Source: Bacillaceae bacterium (GTDB taxonomy: Bacteria; Bacillota; Bacilli; Bacillales; Amphibacillaceae). Taken from it: a stretch of DNA of 6,111 bases. Shown one piece after another: positions 1-4,748 of the stretch. Position numbers and translations under genes: made by a program. Under the pieces are notes generated by a model that saw only the letters and a program-made list of their open reading frames with translations, had not been told where the DNA came from and searched no databases. The stretch covers positions 1-6,111 of the forward strand of contig JASLIE010000133.1 of the NCBI GenBank assembly GCA_030152985.1. Reading direction: 5' to 3'. The first letter of the stretch is position 1. Each line of letters opens with the position of its first letter.

Positions 1-1886
1 TATGATCTTAATAAACGTAAACCGTTTAAAATAACTAAAATTTTACTTACTTCGTGTCCAATCACACCAAGTGGCAGGTCAATTGCTTGAAAAAAGTTTG
101 AAATAATCAAGAGTGCAATGACTGTGACTGAAAAATAAACATTTTGTTTAACAATTCGGTTCATTTTTTCAGATAGGCTAATGGCTTCGGTTATTTTAGC
201 AAGGTCATTTTGCATTAAAACGACATCAGCTGTTTCTAAGGCAACGTCAGTTCCTTCACCCATAGCAATACCTAAATCAGCTGTTGCAAGTGCAGGAGCA
301 TCGTTAATACCATCTCCAATCATTGCAACACTGCCTTTATCTTTGAGTAACTGTTTAACATGCTCAACTTTTTCATCAGGTAAACATTCAGCAATAAAGT
401 GTTCAATCCCTGTTTCATTAGCAACGGCTTGTGCAGTTAGTTTATTATCACCTGTTAACATGTAAGTGTGAATTCCACGTGCCTGAATGTCTTTAATTGC
501 TTGGACAGCGTCAGCTCTAATTGTATCTTTTAGGGCATAGATTGCGACGACACGCTCTTTATAACCAAGATAAACAACTGTTTTACCTTCATTTGCAAGT
601 ATTTCTGCTTTGTCTTGATAAAAAGCTTCTTCTGTTTTACTTGCAAAGACTTCTTTACCTATATACCAGTCCTCGTTGTTGATTGTTCCAATAACCCCTT
701 TACCACTGACTGTTTTCATTTCAGTTAATTCGAGATTAAAATGTTCGATTTCTAATTTATCTTTTGTAAAATCAGTTAAGGCGCGGGCAAGTGGGTGAGT
801 TGATTCAGCTTCAATGGCACCGACAATCTCGTGAATTTTATGCTCATCAAAGTTTGGATCAATTAGATAATCTGTTACAACAGGCTTTCCGCGTGTGAGT
901 GTCCCAGTCTTATCGAAGGCCATGACCTTGATTTGACTTAACTTCTCTAAATGAACGCCACCTTTAAATAAAACACCATTCCGAGCACTGTTTGAAATAG
1001 CTGATAAGGTCGCTGGCATGACGGAAGCAACGAGGGCACAAGGTGATGCAACAACTAAAAGAACCATGGCACGATAAATACTTTCTTGAAGGGTCCATCC
1101 GAATAAGACATAAGGTAAGAACATCATCACAACAGTCGCTGCAAGTACAATTCTTACATAAGTTCCCTCGAATTTTTCGATAAAAAGCTGGGTAGGAGAC
1201 TTTTCATCTTGTGCAGTTTGAACCATTTGAATAATTTTTTGAAAAACAGTTTCACTTGCCGGTTTAGTAATCCGAACATAAATCGATCCATCAAGTGCGA
1301 CTGTTCCAGCAAAGACTTCATCTCCAATTTCTTTTGAAACTGGGAGTGATTCACCTGTTATTGCACTTTCATCAACTGAAGTGCGTCCGCGAACGATTTC
1401 ACCGTCTGCAGGAATACGGTCACTTGCCCTGACTAAGATTTCATCATTAATATTTAAATCATTTACATTGACAACTCGTGTCCCATCACCTACAACTAAA
1501 TTTGCTTCTTCAGGTTGTAAATGCATTAATGAAGAGATTTCTTCGTTACTTTTATTAAGCGTATAGGTTTCAAGTGCACCAGCAAGGGCAAAAATAAAGA
1601 TTAAAATTGCTCCTTCTGTCCAGAATCCAATTGCAGCAGCACCGATCGCAGCAATAATCATGAGTAGCTCGACATTTAATTCTTTGTTTTCAATGGTATC
1701 GGTAATACCTTCTTTAGCTTGTGCAAATCCACCGATAACAAAGGCAACAATATGTAAGACAGCCCATAAAACAGGATGGTTTGGTTCAATTGATGCTTTA
1801 AATAACCAAATGGTAAGTAGAATAAGTCCACTGACGATAACGGCGATAAGTTCACCGTGTTTTTTTAAAAAGTCTTTATTTAACAT
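1..1886 (-). CDS. zosA: P1B-4-type heavy-metal (probably Fe(II)) efflux ATPase, nearly complete, C-terminus cut by window edge
   Basis: This membrane pump uses ATP to export a divalent metal. Seen: the P-type ATPase motifs in order, TGES (177-180, A-domain), SPC in TM6 (281-283), DKTGT with the phosphorylated Asp325, THP (H364-P365, N-domain), TGDN (478-481) and GDGIND (524-529). Hydrophobic segments lie near 13-29, 40-57, 75-105, 244-263, 272-292, 586-600 and 604-622. There is no N-terminal CxxC metal-binding domain. SPC plus a HE motif in TM8 places it in P1B-4, the ZosA/PfeT/FrvA group; B. subtilis and Listeria members export Fe(II). The TM8 motif reads HEVSK (611-615) rather than the usual HEG(G/S)T. 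The frame is open to codon 628 and the two leftover bases read TA, so a stop may follow at once. ATG 1886 is preferred, 12 nt from AGGGAG; GTG 1892 (6 nt) is the main alternative. Fur-family boxes upstream support an iron role. Cobalt or zinc export is not excluded. Confidence 0.92.
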   Translation of the reverse strand, partial: MLNKDFLKKHGELIAVIVSGLILLTIWLFKASIEPNHPVLWAVLHIVAFVIGGFAQAKEGITDTIENKELNVELLMIIAAIGAAAIGFWTEGAILIFIFALAGALETYTLNKSNEEISSLMHLQPEEANLVVGDGTRVVNVNDLNINDEILVRASDRIPADGEIVRGRTSVDESAITGESLPVSKEIGDEVFAGTVALDGSIYVRITKPASETVFQKIIQMVQTAQDEKSPTQLFIEKFEGTYVRIVLAATVVMMFLPYVLFGWTLQESIYRAMVLLVVASPCALVASVMPATLSAISNSARNGVLFKGGVHLEKLSQIKVMAFDKTGTLTRGKPVVTDYLIDPNFDEHKIHEIVGAIEAESTHPLARALTDFTKDKLEIEHFNLELTEMKTVSGKGVIGTINNEDWYIGKEVFASKTEEAFYQDKAEILANEGKTVVYLGYKERVVAIYALKDTIRADAVQAIKDIQARGIHTYMLTGDNKLTAQAVANETGIEHFIAECLPDEKVEHVKQLLKDKGSVAMIGDGINDAPALATADLGIAMGEGTDVALETADVVLMQNDLAKITEAISLSEKMNRIVKQNVYFSVTVIALLIISNFFQAIDLPLGVIGHEVSKILVILNGLRLLRS

Positions 1887-1898
1887 TTTCACTTTCAT

Positions 1899-1904
1899 CT
1901 CCCT
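1899..1904 (-). promoter_or_regulatory. Shine-Dalgarno of the metal ATPase
   Basis: AGGGAG on the minus strand. Three in-frame starts follow: ATG 1898 (no spacer), GTG 1892 (6 nt) and ATG 1886 (12 nt). The other genes here have spacers of 9-11 nt from the SD core, so ATG 1886 is taken, with GTG 1892 as a real alternative that adds two residues. Confidence 0.6.
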
Positions 1905-1907
1905 AAT

Positions 1908-1922
1908 TGATAATGTTTATCA
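1908..1922. promoter_or_regulatory. Fur-like box in the ATPase leader
   Basis: TGATAATGTTTATCA is a 7-1-7 inverted repeat matching the Bacillus Fur consensus TGATAATnATTATCA at all but one position. It is also part of a perfect 7-3-7 palindrome at 1907-1923. It lies between the predicted ATPase transcription start (about 1978) and the SD, roughly 55-70 nt into the transcript, so a bound regulator would act as a roadblock unless another promoter is used. The match is seen; the identity of the binding protein is inferred. Confidence 0.55.
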
Positions 1923-1984
1923 AACTGTTCAATTCATAAGGTTTGTCATATCAAGTTTAACCTTTGAATTTCTAATCTATAATG

Positions 1985-2013
1985 AGTATAAAATGTTGAG
2001 TGAATTAAGTCAA
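1985..2013 (-). promoter_or_regulatory. Sigma-A promoter of the metal ATPase
   Basis: On the minus strand, -35 TTGACT (2013-2008), a 17-bp spacer and -10 TATACT (1990-1985), each one mismatch from consensus. Predicted start is near 1978, giving a leader of about 90 nt. This is the best minus-strand match in the intergenic region. A PerR-like box sits 5 bp upstream of the -35. Confidence 0.65.
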
Positions 2014-2018
2014 GTTAT

Positions 2019-2033
2019 TTATAATCATTCTAA
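2019..2033. promoter_or_regulatory. PerR-like box upstream of the ATPase promoter
   Basis: Read on the minus strand, TTAGAATGATTATAA differs from the PerR consensus TTATAATnATTATAA at one position. It abuts the upstream side of the ATPase -35 element. PerR control is established for the homologous Fe(II) exporters PfeT (B. subtilis) and FrvA (Listeria), which makes the site plausible. Fur, PerR and Zur boxes resemble each other, so the exact regulator is not settled by sequence. Confidence 0.55.
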
Positions 2034-2072
2034 TCTAACTGAGAGTAATTCTTATTATCGGTCAAAGCTAGC

Positions 2073-2101
2073 TTGTCGAAAGTGATTAAAAAATATATAA
2101 T
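2073..2101 (+). promoter_or_regulatory. Sigma-A promoter of the enoyl-CoA hydratase gene
   Basis: TTGTCG (2073-2078), a 17-bp spacer and a perfect TATAAT (2096-2101). Predicted start is near 2108, about 40 nt before the start codon. The -10 is overlapped by a 16-bp palindrome, which suggests repression at this promoter. Confidence 0.65.
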
Positions 2102-2112
2102 ACAGGTATTAT
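2097..2112. promoter_or_regulatory. Perfect 16-bp palindrome over the -10/start site, candidate operator
   Basis: ATAATAC-AG-GTATTAT is a perfect 7-2-7 inverted repeat covering most of the -10 hexamer and the predicted transcription start of the hydratase gene. That position is typical for a repressor operator. It shares the core AATA-n4-TATT with a palindrome at 2929-2942 ahead of the acyl-CoA synthetase. The repressor is not in the window; TetR-family regulators often control acyl-CoA genes, but the assignment is inference. Confidence 0.5.
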
Positions 2113-2148
2113 TAGATGTCTGATTAAATTAAAGGGGATGAGTTGAAG

Positions 2149-2916
2149 ATGAACCGTGTTCTGTTTGAACGTCATAATGAAGTTTCAATAATTAAGCTTA
2201 ATCGACCTGAGTTATTTAATGCAGTAAATCCAGAGACATTAGAAGAATTGGCTTCCGTATTAGAAGAAGTTAAAAAAAATGATGATAAAATTGTGATATT
2301 AACTGGTGAAGGGCGCGCCTTTTGCGCAGGTGGCGACATTAATATGATGAAAGACTTTAATGAAATTATCTTCTTTGAAAAGTTGATGAAGCTTGTAACA
2401 GATATTACACTTGAGCTCTATTTACTTAAGAAAATTTTAATTGTTGCAGTCAATGGTTCTGCTGCTGGTTTAGGCTTAAGTCTAGCCTTAAATGGTGATT
2501 TTATCGTAGCAGACCATGAGGCTAAATTTGGGATGCTTTTCGGTGGCATCGGTTTGGTCCCAGATGGTGCAGGACATTTTCATTTAGAAGAACGTCTGGG
2601 AACACATCAAGCTAAACAATTTATTTGGAGCTTACAACAAGTCGATGCGGTAAATGCTAAAAAAATGGGATTAGTTGATGTCATTGAAGAAGAGGCTTTA
2701 AGCGGTGCTCTAAAATTAGCTGAAAAACTTAAGCAAGCGCCTTTACAAGCGTTTATTGAAACAAAAATGCTACTTCATCATGAGAAAAAGGATAAATTAA
2801 AGCACTATTTAGCTTTAGAAAAATCAAGTCAGTATAAAATGACTCAAACAGAAGATCACCGAATAGGTGTAGAAGCCTTTTTAAAAAAAGAAAGACCTAA
2901 ATTTACAGGAAAATAA
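2149..2916 (+). CDS. Enoyl-CoA hydratase/isomerase family protein (crotonase fold, PaaG-like active site)
   Basis: A 255-residue cytoplasmic enzyme acting on an acyl-CoA. Seen: the crotonase signature LNRPELFNAV (17-26), the first oxyanion-hole motif AFCAGGDI (57-64), and the second, VNGSAAGLGLSLALNGD (101-117). The length is usual for the family. The two catalytic glutamates of classical hydratases (Glu144 and Glu164 in rat mitochondrial enoyl-CoA hydratase) align with Ser111 and Phe131. Asp139, in GLVPDGAG, aligns with the catalytic Asp of PaaG-type isomerases. Double-bond isomerisation is therefore as likely as hydration. ATG 2149 is chosen, 11 nt from the extended SD AAAGGGGATGA (2131-2141); the in-frame TTG 2143 would leave only 5 nt. 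The acyl-CoA synthetase follows 81 bp downstream on the same strand with no terminator between, so partial co-transcription is likely. Substrate unknown. Confidence 0.9.
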   Translation: MNRVLFERHNEVSIIKLNRPELFNAVNPETLEELASVLEEVKKNDDKIVILTGEGRAFCAGGDINMMKDFNEIIFFEKLMKLVTDITLELYLLKKILIVAVNGSAAGLGLSLALNGDFIVADHEAKFGMLFGGIGLVPDGAGHFHLEERLGTHQAKQFIWSLQQVDAVNAKKMGLVDVIEEEALSGALKLAEKLKQAPLQAFIETKMLLHHEKKDKLKHYLALEKSSQYKMTQTEDHRIGVEAFLKKERPKFTGK

Positions 2917-2928
2917 GTTAAGCATGAC

Positions 2929-2942
2929 GAATATGTATATTC
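2929..2942. promoter_or_regulatory. Palindrome at the -35 region of the acyl-CoA synthetase promoter, candidate operator
   Basis: GAATAT-GT-ATATTC is a perfect 6-2-6 inverted repeat. It covers the place where the -35 element would lie relative to the -10 at 2961-2966. With the palindrome at 2097-2112 it shares centre spacing and the core AATA-n4-TATT. A common regulator for both genes is inferred. Confidence 0.4.
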
Positions 2943-2957
2943 ATAGACTGTAATTTT

Positions 2958-2966
2958 TGTTATACT
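2958..2966 (+). promoter_or_regulatory. Extended -10 promoter of the acyl-CoA synthetase gene
   Basis: TGTTATACT fits the extended -10 pattern TGnTATAAT with one mismatch. The hexamer 17 bp upstream (TATTCA, 2938-2943) is a poor -35, as is common for extended -10 promoters. It would give a leader of about 25 nt and let this gene be expressed apart from the upstream hydratase. Confidence 0.45.
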
Positions 2967-2983
2967 ACTTGTTAGAAAATATT

Positions 2984-3000
2984 GGAGATGATTTAACTTG
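2984..3000 (+). promoter_or_regulatory. Shine-Dalgarno and TTG start of the acyl-CoA synthetase
   Basis: GGAGATGAT begins at 2984; the start codon TTG is at 2998, 10 nt after GGAG. No in-frame ATG occurs until Met16 (the M of NIVMEIEKF), which would remove the conserved-looking opening RADLLAPNEYN and lacks an SD. The TTG start is therefore preferred and may keep translation low. Confidence 0.75.
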
Positions 3001-4575
3001 AATAGAGCAGACCTACTTGCTCCAAATGAATATAATATCGTTATGGAGATTGAAAAGTTTAAAGAAAAAGAAGGAAAAATCGCACTTATTTATACAGATG
3101 ATGGAAAAGAAGTAGAAAAAATAAGCTATCAAGAACTATTAAAAAACGTTAATAAAATTGGCAATGTGTTACTCGAATCGGGCTTAAAAAAAGGTGATAA
3201 AGTTTTAGTCATGGTGCCACGTCTGATTAAGTCTTATGAAATTTATTTAGCCGCGCTAAAGACAGGTATCATTATTATCCCAAGTTCTGAAATGCTCACA
3301 CCAAGCGACATCCAATTTAGAGTCACTCACGGTGAAGTTGATGGGGTAATTAGTTATTTTCCTTATATAGACTTATATAAAGGCCTCAAAGAGTATGAAA
3401 ATTTAAAACGTATTGTTTTTGGAAAGGAAATTGAGGGATGGATTCATTTAGAAACAGAGATGGAAGCTGCTTCTGATCTATTAACTTATGACCATCCAAG
3501 TTCAGATGATATTGCCTTTCTACCTTATACATCAGGGACAACTGGAAGTCCTAAGGCAGTTATTCATACACATGGATGGGGCTATGCGCATTTAAGAACA
3601 GTCGCTGAAAATTGGCTTGATATAGAAGAGAATGATTTAGTTTGGGCAACAGCCGGTCCCGGTTGGCAAAAATGGGTGTGGAGTCCACTCTTATCTGTTC
3701 TAGGATCAGGCGCAACGGGTTTTGTATATAATGGTGTCTTTAAACCACGGACCTATTTGAGGTTCTTACAAGATTATCAAATTAATGTGCTTTGCTGTAC
3801 GCCAACTGAATATCGGATGATGGCTAAGGTTGATAAATTAAAAGACTATGATTTATCTCAGCTTAAAAGTGCTGTTTCTGCAGGTGAACCATTAAATCGT
3901 GAAGTGATAGATGTGTTTAAATCTACATTCAATTTATCGGTGCGTGACGGCTATGGTCAAACAGAAAACACACTCTTGTTAGGTGTTATGAAGGGGATGG
4001 AGGAAAAACCAGGTTCAATGGGAAAACCAACCCCAGGTAATGAAGTTGATGTTATCGATGAAAGTGGTCAGCCTGTCTTGCCAGGTGTGGTTGGTGATAT
4101 TGCAGTGAAGCGTGATTGTCCCGCCTTGTTTAAGGCTTATTATAATGATCCTGTTCAGACAGAAAAGACAATGCGTGGCGATTATTATGTGACAGGGGAC
4201 CGCGCGTCTAAAGATTTAGATGGTTATTTTTGGTTTCAAGGAAGAGGCGATGATATTATTGTTTCTTCAGGTTATACCATTGGACCTTTTGAAATCGAGG
4301 ATGTTTTGGTAAAACATCAAGACATTAAAGATTGCGCAGTCATTGGTGTTCCTGATAAAATTCGTGGTCAGGCTGTTAAAGCCTTTGTTGTTTTAAAAGA
4401 TTCAGTTTCGATAAATGATAAAAAACAAAAAGAACGTGAAATTTCACGATTTGCTAAAAAACATATTGCATCTTATAAACATCCACGCTATATTGAGATT
4501 GTTGATACTTTACCAACGACAATCTCGGGTAAGACAAGACATGTCGAGTTAAGAGAAAAGGAAAAAAACAAATAA
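2998..4575 (+). CDS. Acyl-CoA synthetase, AMP-forming, medium/branched-chain type (MbcS-like)
   Basis: Activates a carboxylic acid to its CoA thioester in the cytoplasm, using ATP and releasing AMP and PPi. Seen in 525 residues: P-loop TSGTTGSPK (178-186), the segment GPGWQKWVWSPLLSVLGSGA typical of medium-chain acyl-CoA synthetases, CTPTEYRM, VSAGEPLN, YGQTE (319-323), TGD (399-401), the hinge-containing GRGDDII (415-421, hinge Asp418) and the C-terminal catalytic lysine in SGK (Lys512). All residues needed for adenylation and thioesterification appear intact, and the length is normal. Overall it resembles the staphylococcal MbcS type, which activates short branched-chain acids such as 2-methylbutyrate; this is recalled family knowledge and the substrate is not proven. 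It starts at TTG, has its own extended -10 promoter and is closed by a strong terminator. Pairing with the upstream crotonase suggests uptake and processing of external carboxylic acids. Confidence 0.93.
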   Translation: MNRADLLAPNEYNIVMEIEKFKEKEGKIALIYTDDGKEVEKISYQELLKNVNKIGNVLLESGLKKGDKVLVMVPRLIKSYEIYLAALKTGIIIIPSSEMLTPSDIQFRVTHGEVDGVISYFPYIDLYKGLKEYENLKRIVFGKEIEGWIHLETEMEAASDLLTYDHPSSDDIAFLPYTSGTTGSPKAVIHTHGWGYAHLRTVAENWLDIEENDLVWATAGPGWQKWVWSPLLSVLGSGATGFVYNGVFKPRTYLRFLQDYQINVLCCTPTEYRMMAKVDKLKDYDLSQLKSAVSAGEPLNREVIDVFKSTFNLSVRDGYGQTENTLLLGVMKGMEEKPGSMGKPTPGNEVDVIDESGQPVLPGVVGDIAVKRDCPALFKAYYNDPVQTEKTMRGDYYVTGDRASKDLDGYFWFQGRGDDIIVSSGYTIGPFEIEDVLVKHQDIKDCAVIGVPDKIRGQAVKAFVVLKDSVSINDKKQKEREISRFAKKHIASYKHPRYIEIVDTLPTTISGKTRHVELREKEKNK

Positions 4576-4591
4576 AATTAGACTTTTAGAG

Positions 4592-4630
4592 AAAAGATTT
4601 CAGGCAACTGAAATCTTTTTTAATTTTTTT
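4592..4630 (+). terminator. Intrinsic terminator after the acyl-CoA synthetase
   Basis: A perfect 12-bp stem, AAAAGATTTCAG (4592-4603) with CTGAAATCTTTT (4608-4619), closes a GCAA tetraloop of GNRA type and is followed by a T-rich tract to 4630. It lies 16 nt after the stop codon and separates the acyl-CoA pair from clpE. A shorter T-run on the other side makes it only weakly bidirectional. Confidence 0.92.
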
Positions 4631-4640
4631 AAAAAAAGAC

Positions 4641-4669
4641 TTGAAAGTCAAAGAAGGTCAGTGTATAAT
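4641..4669 (+). promoter_or_regulatory. Sigma-A promoter of clpE with upstream A-tract
   Basis: TTGAAA (4641-4646), 17-bp spacer, perfect TATAAT (4664-4669). Seven T then seven A at 4624-4637 lie directly upstream and could act as an UP element. The start is predicted near 4676, giving a 5' leader of about 73 nt. CtsR sites lie in the spacer and just after the start. Confidence 0.85.
4646..4662 (+). promoter_or_regulatory. CtsR operator 1 (promoter spacer)
   Basis: AGTCAAA-GAA-GGTCAGT follows the CtsR direct heptad repeat RGTCAAA-NAN-RGTCAAA, with the second heptad degenerate at its last two bases. It fills the spacer between -35 and -10, so bound CtsR would exclude RNA polymerase. Confidence 0.7.
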
Positions 4670-4677
4670 AAAGTTAA

Positions 4678-4694
4678 GGTCAAAGATAGTCAAA
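4678..4694 (+). promoter_or_regulatory. CtsR operator 2 (after the start site)
   Basis: GGTCAAA-GAT-AGTCAAA is an exact match to the CtsR heptad repeat. It begins about 2 nt after the predicted clpE start and lies 32 bp (about three helical turns) from operator 1. A further GTCAA (4695-4699) follows at an irregular distance. Confidence 0.9.
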
Positions 4695-4748
4695 GTCAAG
4701 ACCGAAAATTTAACTTAATTTATTTAATTATATAGGAGGAGATTTAAA

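Noticed and set aside
181..465. Plus-strand open frame of 94 codons
   Set aside because: It lies antisense to the conserved TGDN and GDGIND part of the ATPase, has no Shine-Dalgarno and codes for a low-complexity Ser/Ala-rich string.
1154..1354. Minus-strand open frame of 66 codons
   Set aside because: It is in another frame of the same strand as the ATPase, inside its coding sequence.
1381..1566. Plus-strand open frame of 61 codons
   Set aside because: Antisense to the A-domain region of the ATPase, no ribosome-binding site.
1907..1923. Palindrome TTGATAA-TGT-TTATCAA as a FabT (fatty-acid) operator
   Set aside because: FabT boxes centre on TTTGA-n-TCAAA with a shorter core; the Fur 7-1-7 pattern fits better and the site belongs to the metal-pump leader.
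1940..1966. AAGGTT...AACCTT inverted repeat in the ATPase leader, as a possible riboswitch or attenuator stem
   Set aside because: Only 6 bp with a 15-nt loop and no following T-tract; not distinguishable from chance.
1660..2085. Plus-strand open frame of 141 codons, including a 30-codon tail starting at ATG 1993
   Set aside because: The first half is antisense to the ATPase N-terminus. The tail in the intergenic region has weak promoter-like sequence upstream but no Shine-Dalgarno, and overlaps the ATPase promoter and PerR-like box, so a peptide is not supported.
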